This document shows positions 1 to 12,100 of a stretch of DNA of 64,000 nucleotides, piece after piece. How positions within the stretch are numbered: position 1 is the first letter of the stretch; each line of letters starts with the position of its first letter. Location: NCBI RefSeq assembly GCF_032854445.1, contig NC_088297.1, positions 27,273,915 to 27,337,914 of the forward strand, in the 5' to 3' direction. Source of the stretch: Liolophura sinensis (lineage: Eukaryota; Mollusca; Polyplacophora; Chitonida; Chitonidae). Both the position numbers and the translations under genes were made by a program. A model generated the notes under the pieces. That model had not been told where the DNA came from and did no database searches. It was given only the letters and a program-made list of their open reading frames with translations.

Positions 1-228
1 AGATGTTCATCCAGGTCTATTAACGTTAGGCGGTTTGAACTCCACCAAGTCAGCAAAAGGCCAAGACATACACAAAAAATTCCTTGTTTATGTGTAACCT
101 GACCCTACCAGAGAAAATGATAAGAGTAGGTTTGTGTGGAAAGGTTTTTTTTTTACATGTATATTGTAGCAAATGACACTAGCATAGAGAAAAAAAGCCC
201 AGTAAAAAATGAAGAACTTTTTGAAGAC

Positions 229-1497
229 ATGTACGTGTAGGTATACAAGCAGGCTGGCCGGGTGTTACGTGTACACGTACATGTAGGTATACAAGCAGGC
301 TGGCCGGGTGTTACGTATACACGTACACGTAGGTATGCAAGCAGGCTGGCCGGGGTGTTACGGGTACATGTACATGTAGGTATGTAAGCAGACTGGCCGG
401 GTGTTACGTGTACATGTACATGTAGGTATGTAAGCAGGCTGGCTGGGGTGTTACGTGTACATGCACATGTAGGTATGTAAGCAGGCTGGCCGGGTGTTAC
501 GTGTACAGGTACATGGAGGTATGTAAGCAGGCTGGCCGGGTGTTACGTGTACATGTACATGTAGATATGTAAGCAGACTGGCCGGGTGTTACGTGTACAT
601 GTACATGTAGGTATGTAAGCAGGCTGGCCGGGGTGTTACGTGTACATTTACATGTAGGTATGTAAGCAGGCTGGCCGGGGTGTTACATGTACATGTACAT
701 GTAGGTATGTAAGCAGGCTGGCCGGGGTGTTACGTGTACATGTACATGTAGGTATGTAAGCAAGCTGGCCGGGGTGTTACGTGTACATGTACATGTAGGT
801 ATGTAAGCAGACTGGCCGGGTGTTACGTGTACATGTACATGTAGGTATGTAAGAAGGCTGGCCGGGGTGTTACGTGTACATGCACATGTAGGTATGTAAG
901 CAGGCTGGCCGGGGTGTTACGTGTACATGTACATGTAGGTATGTAAGCAAGCTGGCCGGGTGTTACGTGTACATGTACATGTAGGTATGTAAGCAGGCTG
1001 GCCGGGGTGTTACGTGTACATGTACATGTAGGTATGTAAGCAGGCTGGCCGGGTGTTACGTGTACATGTACATGTACATGTAGGTATGTAAGCAGGCTGG
1101 CCGGGTGTTACATGTACATGTACATGTAGGTATGTAAGCAGGCTGGCCGGGTGTTACGTGTACATGTACATGTAGGTATGTAAGCAGGCTGGCTGGGGTG
1201 TTACGTGTACATGTACTTGTAGGTATGTAAGCAAGCTGGCCGGGTGTTACGTGTACATGTACATGTAGGTATGTAAGCAGGCTGGCCGGGGTGTTACGTG
1301 TACATGTACATGTAGGTATGTAAGCAGGCTGGCCGGGTGTTACGTGTACATGTACATGTAGGTATGTAAGCAGGCTGGCCGGGTGTTACATGTACATGTA
1401 CATGTAGGTATGTAAGCAGGCTGGCCGGGTGTTACGTGTACATATACATGTAGGTATGTAAGCAAGCTGGCCGGGGTGTTACGTGTACATGTACATG
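229..1497. repeat. Minisatellite, about 46-bp unit
   Basis: About 27 tandem copies of a 46-47 bp unit containing GTAGGTATGTAAGCAGGCTG followed by GCCGGGTGTTACGTGTACAT. Copies differ mainly by an extra G in the GGCCGGGG run and in the number of ACATGT steps. No coding sense is apparent. It lies upstream of the EXTL3 gene. Confidence 0.95.
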
Positions 1498-3180
1498 GAG
1501 CTGCTCCTTCACACTCTGTATGAGATGCTACTGTTTTATTTGTACATGCATGTTAATGTGCAAATTTACAGGTGTTATAATTAATTACAAAAACTTTTGT
1601 AGAGAAATTTTTTTTAAATGAAAAAAACACATATGTGTTGTGTAAATAAATGAAGATCTGGCCTCCAAATTTGAGGTGTGCTATCACACTCCCACGCATA
1701 ACACAGCCCTGACCTAAAATCTAGGTGAGGTACAACATATAAGAGACACCTGACAAAATCAAGAATGTGGTGAGAAGGAGTGCAAATCACACTCTCGGCC
1801 TTTGGTAAGGAGTGTGATAATGACACACCGGATTAAAAAGGAAGTCCAAGAGCTGGAACATGTTGGAGTACATGGACATTATTGTCCAAAGTTACCATAT
1901 CCCAGAAGTGAGACTTAATCTTAATGCCAGTCTTACATGCAATGCAGCACTGAGAAATGAGAGGTGCCTGGGACTTCAGTATTAAGTACATGTAAATGCA
2001 TGGCTTTACCAGGCATAGAAAGGTTTTTTTAAAACCACCTGTGACATGTAGATTATTTTGGTACCTGTCACCTTCAGGTATCTACCTGGCCCCATCCGTC
2101 TGACTTTTAGAAAGTCTAGCACTGCCAATCAGCATTGTCCCATTTTGTGAACATACAATTTCAGTTTGGCAAAATTATTTTTTGTCATCATCACTGCCTT
2201 GGCAAAGCAATATCGGTCCACAGTGTTACAAGAATTTTTGGTTTCAGAAGCAAGTTTCTTTTCATTCAATATTCTGTCAGGACCGTGACACCTGCACTGT
2301 CAATCATCAAGATGAAAGTTCATTTTGTACCTGTATATGCATGCGCTTCCCATTACAGAGAAACAACCAAGGAAAAGCATCCAGTGTGTGTTTGTTTAGA
2401 TTGATATGTGTGTGTCTTGAGTTGCTCCCCTTTACACTTGCAACGCCACGTATAGTCCAAACCTTGAGCGGGAAAAGTTAGCAATGCAGCCCTAAAACTG
2501 TACACTTTTGGGCGATAGGAAGAGGTTGGGACAATAAATATTAATGTCCTTTTATTGTTTATTTATTTGACTGGTGTTTCACACTGTTTCCTGTGAAAAT
2601 GGCTTCTTCAACATTGAAGGTACGTTTGGTCTTGGAATTGAAAGCGCAAATATGATGACAACCTTGTCCACTAAATGACGTAGTAGCAATGTTGACTTGT
2701 TCAGGCAGAAAATGTCTAAGTCTTGTGACAACACTTGATTGCGGGAACGCCAAGTAAATATACAGACTTCACAAACATAGACCTGCATGGATATTGACTT
2801 AAACATGATTGGAAACTTATTGAGCCTACCTGTGGCTGCAGCAGGTGAATTTTTTTTGTGACCTGTCGCCGACAGGTAGACAGATGTTATTTCTGTCCCT
2901 GCTTTACTACAACATTAACATGTAATTCACGTATAAACAACTGGCCTATGGCTTTCATGCTTTCAGCTCTAAATTGTAGTGTTGTTCTGATTCTTGAAAA
3001 CACAAAAAGTATTAACAGATATATTCATATACATGCACATGGGTCAATGCATGTTGACAAAGGAGAATTTCATTTCTCCACAGTTAATACATACATGTAC
3101 ACATGTAGTTACATGTGATAAAGGCAACACATTTTAACTCACACACATGTTGCCACATAGGCCTAGTTTTAACACGTTTG
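1498..3180. other. Unassigned non-coding DNA
   Basis: I see no exon-like open frame with plausible splice sites, no transposon protein and no long tandem array in this stretch. Short open frames on both strands look like chance. It could be upstream intergenic DNA or a 5' intron of EXTL3. Confidence 0.4.
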
Positions 3181-3469
3181 CTGCCACTTAGTTTAGCATC
3201 ATGCTGCCACTTAATCTAGCATCACCTTGCCACTTAGTTCAGCATCACCTTGCCACTTACCCTAAATGACCTAAAATTTCGTTCATGACTAACGTGCCCA
3301 TTCTGCCAGATTCTGAGAGTTCTATTGACTTTAGATGGATGTTTTTGATGTTTGTTTGGAGCATGGGATGATATTCTACTGGAAGATTGTAAGTTTCAGC
3401 ACCGAAAGTAATATTTTGTGACATTTATTTGCCACTAACAATACAGTTTTGTTAGGTCATTTAGGGTAA
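3181..3469. repeat. Short tandem motif and small inverted-repeat (MITE-like) element
   Basis: Positions 3181-3256 hold three to four imperfect copies of a unit around TGCCACTTAG...CAGCATCACC. A 16-bp perfect inverted repeat follows: TTACCCTAAATGACCT at 3257-3272 and its reverse complement at 3454-3469. Arms about 200 bp apart fit a small non-autonomous DNA element, but no target-site duplication was identified. Confidence 0.5.
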
Positions 3470-4723
3470 TCCAAACCCTAACACCAGGTTGTCACTCCGT
3501 TTATAAACAGTATGTCTAGCCCTTAACTAGGGATGTTTCTGGTAGTCCCTGAGTATTGTTCTGTTACACTGCCTTATAAATTGGGCAACCTGAACCTTAT
3601 GTTCTTTTCCAGTTTGACAGGAACTGTCACATCTGATATAATATTGACACTGGCGTGTGATTAAGTGCAGTTTCGGATGTTTCAATGTTATCCTGCGTTA
3701 AACCATATATCTGTTAAAGGCCAAGTGTCAGTGGTTTGTTGTTAGATGGCTGAGGCCAAACAGGATAGTCAGGAAGGGGTCGATTGTCCTCCCCTCCCCT
3801 CCCCCTCACCCCCCTTACACTTCAACTCAGGCTACACTGCTAGTATGACACCAGCACTGCAGTGATTTCAAAAATTTATCTGTATAAAATTAGGCACATT
3901 AGGATGCAGTTGGTGAATATTAAACCCAGTATAGTGTATTTGACTGAAAATTTTGTCCTTGGTCAGATTTCTAATTTTGCATGATTCCAAGAGCTCTGTT
4001 ATTGTTAAAGTTGTTTTGAGTTTTTTTGTGTGTTATATTTTTGTGCCCTTCATTTGCTCCTGAAAATGTACTTTTTACAGCTAAAATTTTTAAGACAAGT
4101 AAAGTAACAAGTCCTGTGAACTTGCATGAAAATTTACACAAATTTAAAATATACACATTTACAGGGGAAATGTCAAACAACATTGACATGTTTGTGGTAT
4201 ACTGTAAACAAGGTGCAGCTGAGACAGTTGAATGCACACATGTACATCTCTACAGCCTGACACCCCCACAAGAAGGAAATGAGCAAGTGCTTTTCTGGGA
4301 ACAGGTGTTTCTGTCTTAAGTTTGTACCACTTATAACCACGAATAGATCTAAGACTGTGAGAAAGGAGGTGTGCAAAGCTCTTCTCAACTGCATCGAAAT
4401 AGTTTTGAATCATTGGTTTGTTTCAATGTGATGAAAAGAATATAAATGTTTGTACATGTGCATCTTTCATTTCAGTAGTTAGTGAACAGTGGCAGTAAAG
4501 AGACGTATATGTGCACTGTGCACAAATCTGTATATTATTTAACTGTGTGGGAATCAGTTCAAGTTACAGTGTATAAGTACGTATATTAGTGTTGTATTTT
4601 TCACGGTACTGAGTAACAGACAGGTAAAACTTTTTTTTCTGTTATTCTTGTCTTTTTTCCCCCAGATACATGTAAGAATGAATTTATATGTTTTTATTTA
4701 TTTGATTGTTTTCGTGATTTCAG
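3470..4723. other. Unassigned non-coding DNA
   Basis: No gene or repeat structure recognised. It includes a C-rich run near 3790-3810 and AT-rich DNA up to the putative acceptor at 4722-4723. Confidence 0.35.
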
Positions 4724-4868
4724 GTATGTCCAAAATGTGATGACAACTCTGAAAGGGGTGGGTGAACTGTGACACTATGACTGTCAGAAGGTTAACTTCT
4801 CGAAACCTCATCTAGTAGACGTCTTCAGGCCTGGAGAAACTTTGTCCGTCATCATGACTTAACAACAG
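4724..4868 (+). other. Putative non-coding 5' UTR exon of EXTL3
   Basis: A pyrimidine-rich stretch ending TTTCAG at 4718-4723 looks like a 3' splice site, and AACAACAG|GTAAAT at 4861-4874 looks like a donor. The enclosed 145 bases have no long open frame, so if real it would be an untranslated exon. The assignment to EXTL3 rests only on position and strand, since it lies about 1.3 kb upstream of the first coding exon. It could equally be chance splice-like signals. Confidence 0.35.
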
Positions 4869-5389
4869 GTAAATTGAGATGTTCATATTGTTGGACAAAG
4901 TTTTTACTTCTGAAAATACATACTATACATGTAAACAAAATTCATGCCAGGTCAAATTGAAAGTAATTTTTCCAGGTCTTGAAAAGAGTGAAAAATCATG
5001 GCACTTTTAATTTTTGATTGAACCTGGAAAGGCATTGAAATTGAGAATAAGGCACACCTAATGTTGGCTGATGGCTGATTAATAGAGATCAGAACAGCTG
5101 ATATGTAGCAGCTTTCAGTAGGCTGACTTTATCGTGGAGAAATTTGTTTTCCTGCATCATAGACATTGCTCATTGCACTAGTGCACGAACCTCATGTAAA
5201 ATTTAAGCACCTTTATATCGTCCGACCCATGAAATGCTGGCCTTACGGCTGTGTGTGAATCCCTGGACTTGTGTACCCATGTTTGTGCTGAGAAGTGGAC
5301 ATTGAATCCAGGGGTTTGGTAGTATGACTTCAGCTTTAAGTCAGAAGGTCAGCTACATAGCAGCTCCTTCATCATGTGCTCCTCTACTT

Positions 5390-6190
5390 GGATATAAACA
5401 TGAGATATGCTAACCTTATCTCCCTTCTGTAGGTGTGTGCGGGAAGAGCGTGAGAGGCCGAGCATGGCCAGGTTTGACTGTCTTGGCCACAGAGGCGCCT
5501 CTACTTGGATATAAACATGAGATATGCTAACCTTATCTCCCTTCTGTAGGTGTGCGCGGGAAGAGCGTGAGAGGCCGAGCATGGCCAGGTTTGACTGTCT
5601 TGGCCACAAAGACTCCTGTATTTGGATATAAACATGAGATATGTTAACCTTATCTCCCTTCTGTAGGTGTGTGCAGGAAGAGCGTGAGAGGCCGAGCATG
5701 GCCAGGTTTGACTGTCTTGGCCACAGAGACTCCTCTACTTGGATATAAACATGAGATATGCTAACCTTATCTCCGTTCTGTAGGTGTGCGCGGGAAGAGC
5801 GTGAGAGGCCGAGCATGGCCAGGTTTGACTGTCTTGGCCACAGAGGCGCCTCTACTTGGATATAAACATGAGATATGTTAACCTTATCTCCCTTCTAATT
5901 CTATAGGTGTGTGCGGGAAGAGCGTGAGAGGCCGAGCATGGCCAGGTTTGACTGTCTTGGCCACAGAGACTCCTCTACTTGGATATAAACATGAGATATG
6001 TTAACCTTATCTCCCTTCTGTAGGTGTGTGCGGGAAGAGCGTGAGAGGCCGAGCATAGCCAGGTTTGACTGTCTTGGCCATAGAGACTCCTGTATTTGGA
6101 TATAAACATGAGATATGTTAACCTTATCTCCCTTCTGTAGGTGTGCGCGGGATGAGCGTGAGAGGCCGAGCATGGCCAGGTTTGACTGTC
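5390..6190 (+). repeat. 117-bp tandem repeat duplicating the EXTL3 splice acceptor and start codon
   Basis: Seven tandem copies end in the genuine start of EXTL3. Each unit holds a pyrimidine tract and acceptor (TTATCTCCCTTCTGTAG), a short leader, and then ATGGCCAGGTTTGACTGTCT, the first codons of EXTL3. The start codons lie at 5464, 5581, 5698, 5815, 5938 and 6172; the copy at 6055 reads ATA. Spacing is 117 bp except for one 123-bp step caused by a small insertion beside the acceptor at about 5895. Only the last copy runs on into the long EXTL3 frame. In the copies I translated, the others stop after about 16 codons. Confidence 0.95.
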
Positions 6191-9100
6191 TTCCACCACG
6201 AGGAAGGTTGATGCACTGGCTCAAGTCGCTGCGGATCACACGGGTCATTGCCGTCCTGCTCCTTGTGCTGGTAAGCGTGGCCTTGATAACCCACTATTAC
6301 CTGTCCAACATGAGCACAGAGCCTGTCAGGGAAGGCTCACAGAGACGCAAACCCCTTGGAGATGCCATCGTTGATCCAGATCTCATCAAAGGTATTGCGG
6401 AGGTTTAATGCCACTCTCAGTATTCAGCCATTTTCATGCCTTAAAACTGTATTTTAAGTTCATAAGTTTTATATCTGTAGAGAATTATTAACATTCATTG
6501 GCAGCAAAACGTCAAATTTTAGGGGGCTGAGGCAGCGGAAGTAGTATCCCACCCAATCAGGCGAGAGTCCAGGGGCTGCCTAGACATTTCATTTGGTCTG
6601 TAAAAAAAAATTATTTCAAGGGGCACTTAGGTCCCCCACTTATATCTTCATGGGGGGTTGGGGGGTGGGGGAAGGGTCTGGGCTGGTGGAAGGAACCTAT
6701 AGCCTATGACATTTGACAGTAGTATGTTTCATCTTGGTGATAGTAAGTAATGCACGAATCCCCCATGGCCTTTTGCAAAGTGTAACATTCATTGATGACA
6801 AATTGTCTTTCAGCAAAGTGTTTTGCATTTTTTACAACCCTCGTGGGAAAGTAACTTGCCAAAGGTCAGCCTAGCCACTCCCTGTACTAGACATATTGTT
6901 AAGTAAATGTGTTTTATGAAGGTAGACTTTATTAGTGGAATTAGTTGAGGATTTAGGACAAGTAAAACTGTTCAAATTCTGTGTTTAATTTGGTACCACA
7001 TAGTAATTTTTGAAAAAGTCAAGAACATTGCTTTATATTAAGCTGTCCTGTACAAAGTACAAGTAGAACTTACATGTATTTCGTACTAATACCCTGAGCA
7101 TTAGTGTTGATGTTGGCGTAGAATAGCAGGCGTGACAGGGAAAGCAATGTTTCAGTACATGCTCTAGGGGTGGTACATGTACCTCAAAAAGCACTGCATG
7201 TATTAATTTCAGTACTTTACAAAATTTATGGTCTTCAGCTCCTTATGTATTCAGCTAAAGTTTTGTATTGATGTGTCTCCTGTAGGTCAGCTGTTTGGTA
7301 GCCTTGCTACCAAATCTTAAGGTCTTGTTTTTCATTTTTATCAAATTTTACTCTTAACCAATTTTCTTTGGATTTAAACATTACACTGAGAGAAGGCCTG
7401 AACTATTACCCAGTATTTGCAGATGTGTTTCTCAGTATTGGTTTATGTCCTCCACATGGCTGAGATTGTTATCGTGCCAGTATGGCGCGATAACCCAGGA
7501 GCTTCTCACTGATGCAGTCGCTGTGAGTTCAAGTCCAGCTCATGCTGGCTTCCTCTCTGGTCGTGCGGGTGATGATCTTCCAGCAGCCTTCAAATGATAG
7601 TGACTTTGCCCCAGGCTCTGCCCGGTTTCCTCTTGCCACAATCAAATAAATCAGTATTGGATTATGTGTATTGTAATACCTGGCACTGGATATAGGGTTT
7701 TATTTTTTTGGTCATTTCCAGGGTCCGACCTGGAGTACCATGTAGACGAGCTGAAACGAATCAAATCCTCGGTGGCCAAGGAGTTACGGGACTTGGAGAG
7801 TAAGCGCCAGAAGCTGCAGACAGAGATCTCGGGGTACACTACCCACATTGACAGCCTCAAGTCTGAGTATGAGCGGTTGACCAAGGACCTTCAGATGCTC
7901 AAGATCACCATCAACCAGGCTAATATGGAGAAAGAGGAAGCTTTCATGAAAACTCTGCCGGACATCAAAGCCCCGCAGCGCATCCTGGCAGGCCTGGAGG
8001 ATAACGTGAATGTTGCATCGCCGCGCTCCCCGCTGTCCTGCAGAATGCACTCATGCTTTGATTACTCACGTTGCTCACTGCTGTCGGAGTTCCCGGTCTA
8101 CTTCTACAGTCCCAGTGACTATGGCATGGGGTTATCGCCAGTAGAGCACTTCGTTGAGAGGTCTGTGAGCGAGGCATTCGGTGTGACGCCGTATGCCGTC
8201 AGCGATGGCGATCTCGCATGTTTGTACGTTGTTCTGATTGGAGAACTGCAAGATGCGTCGTTCAGCACAGCTACGCTGGAGGAGACGCTGCGCAGTTTGC
8301 CTTACTGGCACGGGGATGGCAGGAACCATGTGCTGTTAAATGTCGCCAGGACGCATTCCAATGTGGACATCTTCGATGACGTGGATACAGGAAGAGCTTT
8401 CCTCGTTCAGTCCACTTTTACCTCCAGGAATTTCAGACGTGGGTTTGACATAGTGTCTTCACCAGCTCTCGGTGTGGCCAACGGTGAAGTCTGGCAGGGT
8501 TTGCCTCCCCTGTCACCACTAAGACGGAAATATCTGTTAACATTCCAGGGTGAGTATCTCGCTCCGCAGCCAGCCTCTATTAAGACCAACGCCAACAAGA
8601 ATAATGTGCTGCAAGAAATAAATAATCAAAGACAGCTTCAAAGTGTTTCTGAAGTGGCTAATTTGTTGAGTCTTGAAAAGACAGTCGTGGACACGCTCAA
8701 GAGAATGCAGTCTGTGTCAGAAGACGGGTTTAACTTTCAGTTTGCATGTGAGGGTTCCAAGTTACTGGGTGCGGTCAGCGAGTGGTCGCTATGCGGGGAC
8801 TGACCAGTCAAGGCAGAACTTCTTGCAGGATTCTACCTTCACACTTATTTTGACTCCCACAAATACTAGTCTCGTGTCCACTGTTATAACTCAGATCCGT
8901 CTTTATGAGGCACTGAGGTATGGTGCTGTTCCTGTCATCCTCGGTGACCACCTTGAGCTGCCGTTCTCCGAGGCCATTGACTGGCGCCGTGCATCCATTA
9001 TCCTTCCGAAGGCACGTCTCACCGAGCTACACTTTTTTGTGCGCACCTACACAGACACTGACATTTACACTCTGAGGCATCAGGGACGTTTTCTCTGGGA

Positions 9101-12100
9101 GACGTACTTCGGCTCTACAGAGCGGCTTGTAGAGACTTTACTGGCTGTTGTACGGACCAGACTACAAATCCCCCCTGTACCAGTCATGGACTCCCCCAGC
9201 CCTAGTATTTTTAACACCTCGTTTATCCCCCCTAAGTTAAGTGCTCCTGATCTGGACCCTGAGACTGACGACGTGTTGGGCCCGATTGAACAGCCATTTC
9301 CTTCACCCATGTTCCGTAGGAACTTCACAGTGACATTTGAGGAGTTTAATCATCCTCGTGACCCCTTCCATCTCTACCCTAATTCCCCATTCGACAAAAA
9401 GCTGTCCTCCGAGGCCAAGTTTTTGGGTAAGTCCATTGTGGAACAAGTAATAAATGTATTGAAGCTCTCGCACAGTTTCCCCTTCATTATGGGCATTGGA
9501 GTCTCACCTGATTCCGAACCCATTTTTAACCACATAGTACAATGTAGTACGGTTGAAACTTAGACGGCTGAACATTTTATTTCACTCTTTGCACAAAATT
9601 GGTAGCAGGTATACAGGGAAAAGTATAATTTAGCAAGTAAAAGTTTTTCTCTGATGACATCGTTTTTATTTATCGGTGAGCACAGAAGTTTTGTGTTTGG
9701 CTTGTTGGTTTTACTCCATGTACACGTTTTGGAGTAAAATAATGACTAAAATTTATTTGTACTCATAAATGTAAATATATGTATGTATTAGTATCTAATA
9801 GCTCTTCTGTACTCTATGTCCTAAATTCAAGGGAGATAACTCACCAATCCCCATTGGCATGAGAGTTATTACCCTCTTAACCTGAACAGTTACATCAAGT
9901 CATTGGACTTGCCAGTTACTCAGTAATAGATATATGCCTGTGATATAAGTGAAATACATGTTGTTATTGATCATGGCATTCAGGGTTGGAATTTAAGCTA
10001 AAAGTCAAACTGTACACCAGGACCAGAGGCCACTTTCACAAAACAGCATACAACATTTATTTATCGTGCATTTGTCGTACGATATTTTGTACATTATTAT
10101 CACCATATCATTGTCCAATATGTGCGATATGGTACATGAACATTTATGACATCTTTGTGCAACTGGACTCAGTACTCTGTGAATTCCACTGCTCTGCCCA
10201 CAAGTTTACTGGTCCTGACACAAAAGATAGAATCAATTTGGAATGGCTAACCGAGAACCAAGATTGCTTTTCATTGTCAGTGAATGCTGATTTAAAATTT
10301 CTACACCACATACATGTAAGTCATAGTATGGATTTCGGCATTGTAGTGAAGCAACTACCCCTCAACAATCTATCGGCAACACTTTATAGGCCTGATGCTG
10401 ATGCTCACGGTCATATTGAATGTTACTTTCAAAATTTTAATTATCCAATAATTTTTACACCCTCCTTTCTAAATGTTAATGACTAAGACTTTCTCTGTGA
10501 AGTTTTTATTTTCTGCTGGCCTAAGGCACACAGTACATTGTACCTTACAAAATCTACTGGTACATGTATGTCAGAAAATGACAGGAGTTGGGCCACTGGA
10601 TTACTGCTAATTTCAAACCCCTGGCATTATGCATTAATAAAATATAAATAAATCAACACATGTACATGTAAGTAATTGTTGTCCATGTAATTGACAACAA
10701 CCTGTCGTACATATACTTCTGCATTTCATCTTTTCAGGCTCTGGGTTAGGATTTCGGCCCATCAACAAAGGGGAGGGTGGGGCAGGGAAGGAGTTCAATG
10801 AAGCCCTGGGTGGCAATTACCCCAGGGAACAGTTTACAGGTGAGTTTTTACATCAGTTGTTTAGGAATCTAGAGATGTAGGGTTTGCTGATCTATTGACG
10901 TGGACTGGACCCAGGGGAATGCACACTTGTACGTGGATGTTTTGTATACTTGCAGTAAAGGTCAGATACAGTAAGGGCTGTAAAACTATGGCCGATTCCA
11001 CAAAGCTGTTTCTCACTTTTTAAAAGTCAAAATTTAAATTCTATCTACAGTCCGTAGTTTTTGATACTAAAAGTTGAAATGTGGACTTTGTCTTAAGATA
11101 ACATTGATGAGGCGCACAACATTTCTAAAGCCCAAACATAAGCCTTAAAATTGTATTTACAACTGTGACTTAAATCAGAATTGGGTTTGTGCAATCGGTC
11201 CCCAGTCCCTGTGAACAGAGACTGGCTTTGTGCAATCGGTCCCCAGTCCCTGTGAACAGAGATTGACCTTGTGCAATTGGTCCCCAGTCCCAGTGAACAG
11301 AGATTGGCTTTGTGCAATCTGTCCCCAGTCCCTGTGAACAGAGATTGGCTTTGTGCAATCGGTCCCCAGTCCCTGTGAACAGAGATTGACCTTGTGCAAT
11401 TGGTCCCCAGTCCCAGTGAACAGAGATTGGCTTTGTGCAATCTGTCCCCAGTCCCTGTGAACAGAGATTGGCTTTGTGCAATCGGTCCCCAGTCCCTGTG
11501 AACAGAGATTGGCTTTGTGCAATCGGTCCCCAGTCCCTGTGAACAGATTGGCTTTGTGCAATCGGTCCCCAGTCCCTGTGAACAGAGATTGGCTTTGTGC
11601 AATCTGTCCCCAGTCCCTGTGAACAGAGATTGGCCTTGTGCAATCGGTCCCCCAGTCCCTGTGAACAGACTGGCTTTGTGGAATCGGTCCCCAGTCCCTG
11701 TGAACAGAGATTGGCTTTGTGCAATCTGTCCCCAGTCCCTGTGAACAGAGATTGGCTTTTGTGCAATCGGTCCCCAGTCCCTGTGAACAGAGACTGGCTT
11801 TGTGCAATCGGTCCCCAGTCCCAGTGAACAGAGATTGGCTTTGTGCAATCGATCCCCAGTCCCTGTGAACAGAGATTGGCTTTGTGCAATCGGTCCCCAG
11901 TCCCTGTGAACAGAGATTGGCTTTGTGCAATCGGTCCCCAGTCCCTGTGAACAGAGATTGGCTTTGTGCAATCGGTCCCCAGTCCCAGTGAACAGAGATT
12001 GGCTTTGTGCAATCGATCCCCAGTTCCTGTGAACAGACTGGCTTTGTGCAATCGGTCCCCAGTCCCAGTGAACAGAGATTGGCTTTGTGCAATCGATCCC

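Noticed and set aside
5349-6248. Minus-strand repetitive frames ([13 protein letters not shown]...)
   Set aside because: Reverse translation of the 117-bp repeat, which is better explained as copies of the EXTL3 acceptor and start codon on the plus strand.
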